Source of the DNA: Hofstenia miamia
Taxonomy: Eukaryota; Xenacoelomorpha; Acoela; Hofsteniidae
Reading direction: 5' to 3'
Assembly (NCBI GenBank): GCA_900660155.1
Contig: CABFPE010000129.1
Span: 1,025,672-1,089,671 of the forward strand
Length of the DNA: 64,000 bases
This document shows, piece by piece, positions 10,798 to 22,597 of this stretch. The position numbers and the translations under genes are program-made. Below the pieces are notes generated by a model. The model was not told the DNA's origin. It worked only from the letters and a program-made list of their open reading frames with translations, and made no database searches. How positions within the stretch are numbered: position 1 is the first letter of the stretch; each line of letters begins with the position of its first letter.

Positions 10798-11205
10798 GTC
10801 CCTGAAAATCTGAAGGGAGAATATTAGACAATTTTGAGCAATCTCATTGAGAGCAGAATCATTCAAGGAAGTAACAATCCATATACTGCACCAACACAGT
10901 ATTCATTAAACAAGGGGAGAAACATTGTTTATGTATTGACATTTGGAAATGGAATGAAATTATGGTGGAGGACGCCTACCAATGACATTTTGGTAGCTAG
11001 TCAAACCTTCCCTGAACATCTGGAAAAACTAAGTCAAACATTAGATCTACTGCACAGTGCAGGATTAAAGGTAAATGCAAACAAATGCTTGCTAGGCCAA
11101 ACTAAAATTACCTTTTTAGGCTAAGTAATAGAGCCAGAGAAAATTTTGATAAAAACTAATCTCAAAAAATTTCTTAGATAAAATCAAAACTCCAAGGAGT
11201 TGAAA
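10798..11205 (+). pseudogene. Reverse transcriptase remnant lacking its catalytic core
   Basis: The start of an RT (ESRIIQGSNNPYTAP) is joined within about 40 codons to the post-catalytic part (NDILVASQTFPEHLEKLSQT, then HSAGLKVNANKC and KITFLG). The palm core between these should span more than 100 residues and contain the first catalytic Asp. The YxDD box itself survives only as TNDIL. This is an internal deletion, so the enzyme is dead. Confidence 0.7.
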
Positions 11206-11660
11206 GGATGTGCAAAGATTAATGAGATTCCTAAATTATTACAGAATGTTTATTCCCAATCTCACAGAGAAAGCCAAGAACATTTCTAAATTGTTGAAAA
11301 AGTCAGTCGATTTTAAGTGGACTTGGTCTGAACAAGAGAATTTAGAACAAGTTAAAAAGGAACTAAAGAAAATCCCCACACTAAACACACCAGATTATAC
11401 TAAGGACTTTTTTGTGGACTATGATGCTAGTGCAGTGGCAATCAGTGGCATACTGAGCCAAGTAATAGATGGTGTGGAAAGTCCTGTACAATATTTTAGT
11501 AGAAAGCAAAGAGCTGCTGAGAAGAACTATGGTGCTACTAAATGTGAAATGTGGGCAGTAGTAGAACAGCTGAAAAAGTTTCGATATTTCATTCTCAGTC
11601 ATCCTTTCATGGTGTGAACAGATAATAGCACACTTGCTTGGTTAAAAAAGTTTTCGTGCA
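11206..11660 (+). pseudogene. RNase H domain of the Ty3/gypsy element
   Basis: The connection domain reads RFLNYYRMFIPNLTEKAKNI and the RNase H reads FFVDYDASAVAISGILSQ, then YFSRKQRAAEKNY with KCEMWAVV, then TDNSTLAWL after an in-frame stop at 11615-11617. The acidic residues of these motifs are present, although the frame is broken before the last one. Confidence 0.75.
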
Positions 11661-13462
11661 ATAGGTCCAACATTGCTGCCAGATGGATCGAATATCCTAA
11701 TGATTTTTCGTTTACCATTCAACAATGACCAGGAAAGCTGCACCTCAATGTGGACTATTGGACTGCACTCCCCAGCTATGAGCACTATCTTAAAAGGCCA
11801 GCTGGAGAGAAGATCCAGTTCGAATTTATTCCATTTACTGAGTACGAGCTACTACCTGAAATTAATGCTGATTGCCAAGGCAGAGCTATCCTACCTATCA
11901 TGGTATGTGAGGAGATTACTGAACAGGAAATAATTCAGCACCAAAAACATGATAAGGTCTTATTGGAAATAATAGAGAGAATAAAAGATCCATTCTTTCC
12001 CATGAACCCCATGTCAAACCAATATTTTAAAAGATATAACTGGCAACTTAATGCACAAGGTCTCCTATATGCCAAGAGACGCAATAATTGTCTGGCAATT
12101 CCGGAATATTTTCAACGTGATCTGGTATAAAAAGTTCACAAGCAAGGCCATCTCAGCATCATACAAACTGAAAACACCTTCGACACTCACTACGTCACAA
12201 TAGGAATGAGGTCCACCATCATTGAAGTTATTGATAAATGTGAGAAATGTCTCTTGCAATTAAATCATTTCCCTGAACAAAGAGTGGAACTCAAAAGTCG
12301 ACTTGCTGAAAGACCCAATGAGGTAGTGCATATGGATTTAGGAAAATGATCATTATCAAAGGATGACGATGGTTACCAATATCTCTTGGTTATAGTAAAC
12401 CATTTCACCAAATATGTCTGGCTGATTCCTCTCAGTAGTGCAATTGCTAAAAAAAGTTGGAGAAAAGATAGTAAAGGAATGGATACTTAAACTGGGACCT
12501 ATGGAGAAACTTATATCTGATAGAGGCCCCCAATTCAAAAATAATCTAATGGACGCATTAATGTGATAACTTGAGGTGTTACATGAATTCAACACTGCCC
12601 ATCATCTGCAAGTGAATGGGATAGTTGAACTATTAAATCAGACACTAATCGAATTAATTAGGGTAGCCCTCTCATATGCTGCTGGGAAGCAATGGAAAAG
12701 AGTCATCAAAGTAATCGAAAATTTTTACAATACATCAGTACACTCTACTAATAAGGTAAGCCCGTTCAAGGCCATGTTTGGCCGCGAAGCCATCACCCTG
12801 CTCTCCATGATGTTCCCGAACTATCATGCTGTCAATTTGGAAAGCTATGTCTCATGTATGAAGTGCGAAATGCAAGAAGTCCCATCTAACTGTATGCCAT
12901 AACACTAATCAATCAGTTATTCCTTAAAAAACGGAATTTTAATAAGAAATTATATGGTAAACCTCATGAACAGGGTGACAAGATCTTCACTTACTTTCCA
13001 AGACCAGTCACTGATCCTAACCAAGTGTGGAAGCTAGTAACAAATTGGCAAGGTCTGTTCACAGTAGAGAAGGTGCTTGATCATAGCACTTACACCCTTA
13101 ACAATGGTAAAATTGTGCATTTTCAAAGGCTTAAACGTGCTGTAAAGGATATTGAAAATGTGATTATAGATGACAATAGCGAATTTGCATTAACTGATAA
13201 TGGTAATGACACATACAAACTGCATGACAATTTAACTGAATTTCGCAAAGACGATTTTGAAGATATTGATTTTGATGATAATACTATAAATAATAATGAT
13301 TCTAATATTACACGTGTACTGCCTCAATGCATTGCCCGATATAAACAGAATTTCGATCCCAACATCTGGGACCTTAACCTTTTAAGTCTATTTAGGAATG
13401 ATACCAACCAAGAAAAAACTAGAGTCGCCAGCTCCCCCATCCCGCTGCAGAGTGAGAATTAG
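11661..13462 (+). pseudogene. Integrase remnant of the Ty3/gypsy element
   Basis: An H...GH...CEKC zinc-binding pattern lies at about 12130-12250. The DDE core follows with VVHMDLGK, then LISDRGPQFKN (other frame), then NGIVELLNQTL. After that comes a C-terminal domain (VWKLVTNWQGLFTVEKVLDH) and an acidic tail ending at 13460-13462. At least five frame breaks interrupt it. The tail, rich in D and N, resembles the variable ends of gypsy integrases. Confidence 0.75.
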
Positions 13463-13537
13463 AATGGAAAATATTGAAGTGTTAGAAGCCCCTACTAGGT
13501 ACGGGAGAAGAATGTCTTCACTTGATGGGGCAAGTGC

Positions 13538-13995
13538 TTAAGTTATGTACATGGTTATGTGCAGATATAATAAACCTTTCATTCGAATTCAACATGAACA
13601 TGCTCTTATAACTGATTACACTGTGATAATAATATGCTTTTGGCTAGCACAAATGCATGGAAATTACATGCTATTATTAAGTGAGCTGAGAGATAAGAAA
13701 ACAACTGAGATGTTTATTGTTAAGTGAGCTAGATAATAACAATGAGACAGATAGGGTAGCACCTTTTGAAGCAAGTTCTTTCTTGAACATCTCTCCGGCT
13801 GGAAGCCATACAAATTGGTCATCCTGGATGTTATATTTCTAAACAGTTACTAGTTACATGGATGAATTACCAATGTTTTCTCTTTGATTATTTATCAATA
13901 GAATTGGGGCTGCTACAAGATGGTTACTCTTGCAACCTTCTGTCATGACATTAAATTCCCAAGTGCTGGTCTAGTTACCAGCCCCTGATTCTACA
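13538..13995 (+). repeat. 3' LTR
   Basis: Matches the 5' LTR over its length with scattered substitutions and a deletion of about 12 bases. A G-rich run GATGGGGCAAG just upstream (13524-13534) could be the polypurine tract. Ends TTCTACA at 13995. Confidence 0.85.
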
Positions 13996-15540
13996 CTATC
14001 ATTGACATACTTCTTATACCTCTAGCTTTAATGTGAGTTTCAAAATTTAGCTTTCAGTCAAAATTCTTTAAATTGTCTTCAGTTGGAACTTTGGAACTTG
14101 AGATTAAGAGTTAATGCTGACATATCGTTGTTAGATGTAGCAGGCTGCAAAATAAAAATTCCGTTTTACTTTCAATTATGAGTAACTTATACACATTCAA
14201 ATACATTGACAATTTGTTGCAATTTGTGCTGCAGATTCAATTTCTAAATCCATTGATTTATTATCATTGTATATGCAGGCATCGTTGGCACATTGATTTA
14301 AATTTCAACAATCAGTTATTCTATGCATGCCATTTACATATATACTGAGAAGAAAGGGACCTAAAATTCTCCCATGAGGGACGCCATTGCTAACAGGTAG
14401 CCAATCAGAAAATACATCATTTACTTTGACTCTCTGAAATCTGTTTCAAGTAGCTGGTTATCAAATTTCTGCTACTGCTAGAAATCCCATATTGGATAAT
14501 TTTTTTATTAATATACTATGATCAATAGAATAGAAAGACTTAGAAAGATCTATCAGGCGATAGCTACGAATTTATTTGCATCCAGTGATGATCTCCATTC
14601 TTCTGTCGCACTTAATATGGCATCAGTATTTGAAGAATATTTACGAAATCCAAATTGATTGTATGATAGTAGGTTGTAACTATATAGATTCGGTCATGTA
14701 ATAATCGCTTGAATATATTTTGCTTATTGTGAAGTAATTTAAATTGGTCGACAATTTTTGGCAATAGACGGATCGTTTTTCTTAAAGATAGGAGTAATGT
14801 GAGCAAGTTTTAAATAATCCAGAAAGTAATTACTTTTTATGCATTCGTTTAATATATAATTTACAGGGCTGGATATAATCTGCACTGGTTTTAAGTGTCC
14901 AAAAAGGAATTATAGAAGATCCACTTGATTTCTTAGTATTAATCATGAGAATTGCTTTTAAAGTTTCAATACTTGTTGTAAAACGGAAAGAAAATTCGGG
15001 GTTAAACAAATTTGGCGGTTTACTTCAACACTTAAATATTGCGCCATGGAATTTTCCTATATTAATACAAGTTTTGTTTAATTTCATAATCATCAGTAAT
15101 GTTTTATCAGTAAGAAATTTCTTGCTATTAATGATCTCATGAACTAGCTTCCATTTTGCTTTTTGTTTTGGCAGACGAGCATATTCATTTCTAATGTATT
15201 CGTTGAACGCCTTGAGATTTTGAATGTTGGAGACATTTCTCACTTTTTTATAGGCAGCAATATTACTATGAGTTGGAGAATTTTTAAAATTTTTAAATGC
15301 CACGTTTTTTACGAATCAATGCTTTACAAGTTTCTGTTATCCAAAGTTTATTATATGAAGATTTGCCTAAATTTCTTCTGGGAATTGAATTATTCATTAC
15401 TTTCTTTTTGGGGCAAAATTTATTGGGGTAAAATTCAAAAATTTGTCAACATTGTAGTTGAAATTGTTGCAGAATACTCTGGAAGGCAATTTTCTGAAGA
15501 GAGTTCTAATATGATTTAGTTGCTGAAACTTCAAAGAATT
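13996..15540 (-). mobile_element. LINE with decayed RT, minus strand
   Basis: Read on the minus strand in order: linker KAFNEYIRNEYARLPKQKAK (15025-15303), RT motif GVPHGRILGPFLLSIYV near 14335-14390, then NQCANDACIYN at about 14270-14310, where the YADD box has become CAND. A KTE-like region with many stops reaches the LTR at 13996. The catalytic box and GVPQGS are both damaged, so it is dead. Its abrupt end at the LTR suggests the Ty3/gypsy element may have inserted into it, but I could not match the other side. Confidence 0.7.
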
Positions 15541-17463
15541 TAGCTAATATGTTATTGGAGTGAAGTTTCTTACCTTACTTCCTTTTGTTGGGTCGGTTTC
15601 TAAAAGAAATGTCATCCTCACTACTACCCACACCGAAGACACTCTCAGCACACACACACTTCCTCAACCAATACCCATGCACCTGATCTATGCTTTACGC
15701 CTTCAATTTTTTCATCTGATTTAAAACCTCATTCAGTTTTGTTATTGTAGACTCCTTGTCTTTCTCTGTGCAGTCTTTACATTTGGTCCTTCATTTCTCC
15801 TTACAGCATCCTCAGCTACTGTAGATGTAGGCATTCATCTAGTTCTTTAGAGAATACTCCCATTCAAACCATGTTGATCATATCGTCTGTTGCTTTAATT
15901 TTATCATGCGACAGACGTTAAAACACGAGTTTCAAGGTTATAAAACTTTTAATACAAAGGAAGGATATTGGGACTGAATACATTTATCATTTATTATAAA
16001 ATAGAGACGTTGAATATGCTATTTTTACTACTAAAACAGTGATGAATATGAAATTTTTTAAGAGTAATCAACTTCATTCTTGAATTATTTAAAATTCAAT
16101 TTGTTCTCCTTTCTTTATAGAATTCAAAATTAGATGAATTGTAAAGTTAGGTAACAGTCAAGCTTGGGATTCTTACATGAGCATCTCAAATACTTAAGAA
16201 ATTAACGATTGGAATTAAACTTTCAACTGTTAAACCACTGTCGTAGTATTAGCTTAGAGTAATTAAATAAATATCCTAAAGTGCACCAAAATATACTTAA
16301 ATACGTATCTCTTGAACAGTAAACAAGTGAATTTAGTATTATTAAGCTCGCCCATTAAATATGTATGTAATTGTTATCTATGCACTCTTAACAATTGTCA
16401 GTAGCTTGGTTTTACTCAAAATTTTCCTAACAAAGGATGATAGTGGGATTAAGCTGATTCCTGAGAAGAATGAGTGGTTCTATGGTCATGCAAGACTCAA
16501 TAGTAGNGAAGGCAATTTTCTGAAGAGAGTTCTAATATGATTTAGTTGCTGAAACTTCAAAGAATTTAGCTAATATGTTATTGGAGTGAAGTTTCTTACC
16601 TTACTTCCTTTTGTTGGGTCGGTTTCTAAAAGAAATGTCATCCTCACTACTACCCACACCGAAGACACTCTCAGCATACACACACTTCCTCAACCAATAC
16701 CCATGCACCTGATCTATGCTTTACGCCTTCAATTTTTTCATCTGATTTAAAACCTCATTCAGTTTTGTTATTGTAGACTCCTTGTCTTTCTCTGTGCAGT
16801 CTTTACATTTGGTCCTTCATTTCTCCTTACAGCATCCTCAGCTACTGTAGATGTAGGCATTCATCTAGTTCTTTAGAGAATACTCCCATTCAAACCATGT
16901 TGATCATATCGTCTGTTGCTTTAATTTTATCATGCGACAGACGTTAAAACACGAGTTTCAAGGTTATAAAACTTTTAATACAAAGGAAGGATATTGGGAC
17001 TGAATACATTTATCATTTATTATAAAATAGAGACGTTGAATATGCTATTTTTACTACTAAAACAGTGATGAATATGAAATTTTTTAAGAGTCATTTAAAA
17101 TTCAATTTGTTCTCCTTTTTTTTGCAAAGTTAGGTAACAGTCAAGCTTGGGATCCTTACATGACGAGTGGAATTAAGCGCTCAACTGTTAAACCACTGTC
17201 GTAGTATTAGCTTAGTAATTAAATAAATATCCTAAAGTGCACCAAAATATACTTAAATACGTATCTCTTGAACAGTAAACAAGTGAATTTAGTTTTTTTA
17301 AGCTCGCCCATTAAATATGTATGTAATTGTTCTCTATGCACTCTTAACAATTGTCAGTAGCTTGGTTTTACTCAAAATTTTCCTAACAAAGGATGATAGT
17401 GGGATTAAGCTGATTCCTGAGAAGAATGAGTGGTTCTATGGTCATGCAAGACTCAATAGTAGA
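15482..17463 (+). repeat. About 1-kb direct duplication meeting at N 16507
   Basis: Copy A is 15482-16506 and copy B 16508-17463. Both start GAAGGCAATTTTCTGAAGAG and end CTCAATAGTAG. They match closely except for two blocks missing from B and a few substitutions. Copy A stops at the N exactly where B continues into the P450 coding sequence. This is most simply two alleles or overlapping contigs placed in tandem. Confidence 0.85.
16361..16506 (+). pseudogene. Duplicate start of the P450 gene (probable assembly copy)
   Basis: ATG at 16361 opens the same frame as the P450 exon 1 for 48 codons, differing at few bases (ATC for CTC at codon 6). It ends at the N of 16507. It is part of the 1-kb duplication and need not be a separate gene. 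Confidence 0.75.
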
Positions 17464-20400
17464 CTTGAAGAAGGTGCATTAGAGTTCATCTTCAACTGGT
17501 CAAAGAAGCTTAAAGAGAAGATTGTGCGAATAAAAAATACTTTTGTTAACGCATTCATAATTTGTGATTTTGATGTAATGAAGGAAATATTTGTTGATCA
17601 AGGGCAGTATACATCAGATAGGCACTTTTTTCTATCAGAAAATGTTCACGGAGTTTCAAATCCTGGAGGATTGCTTTCGACGAATGGGAAAAGGTAAATC
17701 TTCACTATATTTAACATTATACTTTTGATGAATGTCATTCTACTTAAATAACATGATAAAATTGATATTGAACTAGCGTAACATTATACTCTATTAATGT
17801 ATATATATATATATATATATATATATTCATTAGTCCTGTGATACAACTGAGCTCTCTAAGGTTCGCGTTTTATAAAATTGGGCCAAAGCAAACCAGTATC
17901 ATTCGATTCTTAGGACAACCTAAGTCAATTTTAAAACTTTTGTTTTTCATTTGTTATATAAGTACATGTCATTTTTGTTTATTTTTGTAATGTTTTCATG
18001 TCAGCCGATGCCAGATTCTTTTTGTAGACCCTATATATATATATCTTTCTTCGGATTTTGAAATCTGTTTGGATCTTCGAAATATCTCTGGAATGCTGTC
18101 GGCGATTGGTAAGATCCATGCCATCGCGCATCCAAGCTGTCCTTGATAACAGAGGTTATCCTACCAAATATTGATTCTAGTGATCTTCTTACATCATGTT
18201 TCTGTGAAATAGATTGTTTTTGAATTCAATAAATGATAGTGATGGATATTTTTTTGAGTTTTAGTTCCAAATATGGCATCATTATGAGATGGAAACCAAA
18301 AACATGATATTTCAGTGGGTGGGCTAATATTTTGGCCACTATGGTATATATATATATATAATATCATCCAGATATTTCCAAATGTTGTAGATAAATTTTA
18401 ATATATTGAAAATGTTTGCAACAAAACACTAAACGATTTTCAGAGATTGATTCNNNNNNNNNNNNNNNNNNNNNNNNNNNNNNNNNNNNNNNNNNNNNNN
18501 NNNNNNNNNNNNNNNNNNNNNNNNNNNNNNNNNNNNNNNNNNNNNNNNNNNNNNNNTATATATATATATATATATATATATATGTTATGCAAATAAGATT
18601 AGTTCAAATATTACGTCATAATTACATTTGATTTCAATTATTCTTTAAAATACTGCAGTTTATATTTTTGGGATCAAATATTAGAAATCTTTGTATATAA
18701 GTTTGCACATGTATGAGCATTTTGCCATATTATAGAAGATGCAGAAATTCATGTAAAATCATTTAATAGAGATTATCTTTTTCTATTACGAAAGCAACAG
18801 ACATCATCACGAACCGTGAATTTGCTCGGACAATTCTTAAAAAATTAATGAGTCTCCTCACTTTGTGCATGTCATGTTGTTTTCTGATGAAGCAGTGCTT
18901 CACCCCGGTTGAGGAGTCAATGTCCACAATGCTACTCATTGTTCTGTGAATGATGACCTTCATTGGCTAATTGAGAAGTCATTGAACTCCCGGAACCCGG
19001 AAAACAATGGTTTGGGCTGCTATAGGAGGCGCTGGTGTCATTGGTCTTTCATTTTCGGTGACAATGTTGACGAAATGTCATATTTGAAGGTGAAAGAAAA
19101 TTCTTCCCAGAGTTCTGTCGTCTCCTTAAGGCACCGGACCTTTTCATTATGCAGGATGGAGTTCCTTCTCACTTGCAAAAAGACGTCAGCGCATGGCTGA
19201 ATGAAAAGTTCCCCGGAAGGTGGATAGGACGCTGAGGTGCTGAATTCCTTAACATTACCTGGCCTCCTCGCTCGCCTGACTTGACCCCAGCGGACTTTTT
19301 CCTGTGGGGCCTTGTCAAAGGACTCGTCTACAAGCAAAACTATGAAAATCTTGACCAACTCAAAGCCACCATTGTCACAGCGTTTCAACAGGTTTCACAA
19401 GACATAACATTTGAAACTATGGACAACTTTGTCAACATTTAGTTTTTGAATGTTACGGGGGCCACATTGAAATGTAATACATATAGTAAGATTAGTTGTT
19501 TTTATCATTGACCCTAAACAATATTCTTTCGATTGAGACCAAGTTTACTAAAAACCGGCCGACTGGAAGCGATATTATTAAATCTTTAAATCGGGACAGA
19601 TAAAAAAACACAATGTGCTTAAAAATTTAGCTATTTTTTTTATGAAAATTTCAATTTTTGGAAATTCATTCAAATGATTCCCATAATTATTGCTTACGAG
19701 GTTCTCAGTCAACCAAATATTTTTTCCAAAGACTACCAGAGTGCCCTGCGCAAAGTCAGAGACTATGATGTCTACAATTCATAATCTTAGAATGTAAGTG
19801 AAAGTTGATACTCTTGCAATTTGAAGTGTGCAAAAGAACCATAAAATTTCTAAGTTTTTATCATCTGCTAAATTGAGTTGCTTCATTTGTAAATCATATT
19901 TGTAATATATAGAAATTTCACCACCTTTTGATTTTTCTGAATTTGAACTCGTCTTTTCAGATAATCTTGAATTCTGTATTGAAACATAATCATTCTGAAG
20001 GAATGTAGTGACATTGTCTTTTTTAATGATCTGGAATTTATTAAGATATTATTATCTGTTGTTCTTTTACCCATTTTTGAGATTACCACCACAATTTTGT
20101 TGTTTTATTGTATGTTTGCTGAGTAAACTTTCTAATTTTTATATTTGTTCTTTGAATTCCATTTCGAATGAGTAAGTATCCCTTGATAATATCAGTTGAT
20201 GAAAGATCTGGTAATATAAAAACGATCGACTTCTCTGGCAAATGTAAATATTTTGATTACCCAATCGCAGTTTCCAACACAGTGTGTTGTCCAATGATAT
20301 GTGAGAATGCAGTAATACTTAGCTTAAATGCCGTAGTCACCTGATTACTGTAAATTGTAATATACACGAAATGCTTGTAAAAATTAAATTGATTTGTATA

Positions 20401-21232
20401 TTTGAGGAACGATTTCTTAGACAACGTCAAGAAACAGTGGGAGTCAATCAATGCAACAGGCGAAATCGACTTTACCCGGAAAATTTCAAAAAACTATTTA
20501 AACAAGCTTATGCACGGCTCTGGATATGTCCTACAGTTACTTGTAATTTGTCTTGTAAGGCATTCAAACATACAAGTTTGAGTATGACCATCTTTTATTC
20601 TTTAAAATAGGTTATGGAAAGATGATTTTTCTACATGAAAAGTATTTGGTGCTACACGAACTCAACACTGATTCAACTTGATATTAATCTATTCCGAAAC
20701 GCAGAATCTAGATCTTCAACCCGTAACCTACTATAAGACCATTTTGTAATTCTTACCAAAAAAATCTTTAACTTTTCTGTTTGATAATCTACTTACATAC
20801 CTTGAAATTGACAAATTTAAAATGTAAATTTTACTTTTCGACGAATTGTTTATAAATTATCTTTCACTTCTAGAAATTTTTTTTAAAATTACCTATTTGC
20901 TTATGAAACTTATTTCTCAATTCTACCATCGAAGCTTGGAATGATTTACCAGTAAGTGTACGAAAGCTGCAAAGTAGGTCTGAATTCAAAAATCATGTAA
21001 AGAATTTACTTAGTTTAACGTATATTCCAAAATTAAAAAATACTTTATGGAAAGGGTTCAAATTTTACGAACCGTGGCATAAGACCTAAGATTACTGAAT
21101 AGTATTATATAATTGAAATATTAATTTGTAAATAGTTATTTTTGTCGATATTTTTATTAATTTGTAAATTTTTATTTTTTGTTTTAGTACAGCAAACAGC
21201 AATTTTGTTGAAATTAAAACTGTGCTGAATAA

Positions 21233-21263
<31 letters not shown>

Positions 21264-22451
21264 CTTCTTCTTTTTCTTCTTCTTCTTCTTCTTCTTCTTC
21301 TTCTTCTTCTTCAGTGTAATTCTGATTTGAAATAATTGCTTTTGTTTAGATGGCATGATAATCGATCCTTTGTTCTTAATCTCTTCCGCCACTTTGGACT
21401 TGGGAAAGCCAGTATTGATGAACGCATTGAATTGGAATCCGGATTCTTATGTGAAGAGTTAGCCAAGCATTGCGGAAAACTTATCGATCCAGACCATATT
21501 GTAGAGAACGCGTCTTCGAACATTATTTGTTCTTTAATATTTGGCGAACGCTATGAATACACAGATCCCCAGTTTAAGTTTCTTATGGAAAGGGTTTCTT
21601 ATAGCTTTAAGAACGGAAATTTCAATCTAGCTATTTTTAAAAAGCTTAACAGATACATTCCTTTTTCAAAAAAACTTTCTGCAATTGATAAGTCTCACGC
21701 AGACGTAAATGAGTTTTTAAATGCTCGCATTGAAGAGCACCGACAAACTTTTGATGCCAACAACATCCGTGACATCACCGATGCGTATTTATTGGAGATA
21801 TCGAAGAACAATTCATTTGAACTAAAGGATCTTAGGCATTGCGCTAGGGATCTTTTCTTAGCTGGGACGGAAACTACTGCTTCTACCATGTTATGGGCTA
21901 TGTTTTTTATGGCACTGTATCCTGACATTCAAACCAAAGTTCAAAAGGAAATTGATGAAGTAGTTGGGCGGGATCGTCTGCCAAAAAAATCAGACATGAG
22001 TAGGTTGTCATTTACATTGAGCACCTTATACGAAATTCAAAGACTAGGATGCATCGCACAAGGTACCCTAGGTCATATATCTAATAGAGACCTGCCTTTT
22101 GGAAATAAGAAAATCCCCAAAAACGAACTCATCATTGGAAACATTTACGCTGTGTTACATAGTGATAAATGGGACAAGCCTTATGTCTTTGATGCAGCTC
22201 GATTCATAAATGAAAAGGGAGAGATATACAAACCCGAATATTTCATTCCTTACGGAATAGGTCCACGAATGTGCGCTGGTTCGAAACTAGCTGAACTGGA
22301 ATTAAGAACATTCTTCTCATCATTGATGCATCAGTTTTCCTTTGATTTTTCGTCTGAAATCAACAGAAACAACATCAACTTTAATCATAGATATGGGCAG
22401 ATCACAAACAAACCTCGCATTCACGAGTTTGTGTTAACTAAGCGAATTTAA
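17317..22451 (+). CDS. Cytochrome P450, CYP2-clan-like (two exons)
   Basis: Join 17317-17693 with 21350-22451: GT donor at 17694, AG acceptor ending 21349, intron phase 2, product 492 residues, normal for a microsomal P450. Residues 1-22 form an N-terminal membrane anchor. W127xxxR131 in helix C, I-helix AGTETT (297-302), ExxR as EIQR (354-357), a FDAARF stretch (406-411) and a heme loop YGIGPRMCAG with the thiolate Cys434 are all present. The first residue of the FxxGxxxCxG heme motif is Tyr instead of Phe. The enzyme should be an ER-bound, NADPH-P450-reductase-dependent monooxygenase; the substrate is unknown. The pattern after helix C (GLGKASIDERI) resembles CYP2-clan proteins. No AATAAA is evident soon after the stop. 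Confidence 0.9.
17801..17826. repeat. (AT)n microsatellite
   Basis: Thirteen uninterrupted AT units in the P450 intron. Confidence 0.95.
18454..18556. other. Assembly gap (103 N) beside an AT repeat
   Basis: Run of N bordered on the right by (TA)n at 18557-18583; the microsatellite probably broke the assembly. Confidence 0.95.
18780..19445 (+). mobile_element. Tc1/mariner-superfamily transposase relic
   Basis: Across several frames the plus strand reads MLFSDEAVLHP, then NDDLHWLIEKSLNSR, then FIMQDGVPSH, LNEKFPGRWIGR, PPRSPDLTPADFFLWG and finally a stretch ending MDNFVNI. These hold the three acidic residues of a DDE/D transposase (SDEA, QDGVPSH, TPADFF). The spacing between the last two is about 44 residues, longer than in mariner (34). 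The form with NEKFPGRWIGR and WPPRSPDLTP is common in arthropod genomes. Frameshifts and stops show it is dead; terminal repeats were not found. Confidence 0.75.
20920..21313 (+). mobile_element. LINE 3' end with long (TTC)n tail inside the P450 intron
   Basis: The reading LKNTLWKGFKFYEPWHKT then stop at about 21030-21090 matches the WxGYKFYN C terminus of the LINE at 4729-5768. Its 3' UTR ends in GAATAAAC and then about 80 bases of TTC repeats (21234-21313, one T-rich interruption). The nearby 4729-5768 copy also ends in TTC repeats, so the microsatellite is the element's own tail. Confidence 0.7.
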
Positions 22452-22597
22452 GTTTTAATGGTGTGTTTTTGTTTCAAAATTATAATTCTAATGAAAACCC
22501 GTACATCGGTAGGCAAACGTTTTCTTTAATTCATAAAAAAGAGAAAAATAATATATTATAATAATTGACAATACGTAGGTCTAAAGATACACATCCT

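Larger units (their letters stand above)
8523..13995 (+). mobile_element. Degenerate Ty3/gypsy LTR retrotransposon
   Basis: Two direct LTRs (8523-8990 and 13538-13995) bracket gag-like and pol-like remnants in the order gag, RT fragment, RNase H, integrase, the Ty3/gypsy order. A primer binding site follows the 5' LTR. The frames are broken by many stops and shifts, and the core of the reverse transcriptase is deleted, so the copy is inactive. LTRs differ at many positions by eye, so it is an old insertion. No clear target duplication is seen; the exact outer LTR starts are uncertain by about 15 bases. No envelope-like gene is seen. Confidence 0.85.
17694..21349 (+). other. P450 intron 1, filled with repeats
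   Basis: The 3656-bp intron contains AT microsatellites (17801-17826, 18345-18361, 18557-18583), a 103-N gap (18454-18556), a transposase relic (about 18780-19445) and a LINE 3' end whose (TTC)n tail stops 36 bases before the splice acceptor. No other exon is evident, and the joined protein is full length without one. Confidence 0.8.

Noticed and set aside
16361-17693. Two separate P450 genes in tandem
   Set aside because: The upstream copy ends at an N after 48 codons and continues exactly into the second copy; a contig overlap explains it better.
21105-21392. Lysine-rich frame on the minus strand
   Set aside because: It is only the translation of the (TTC)n tail of a LINE.
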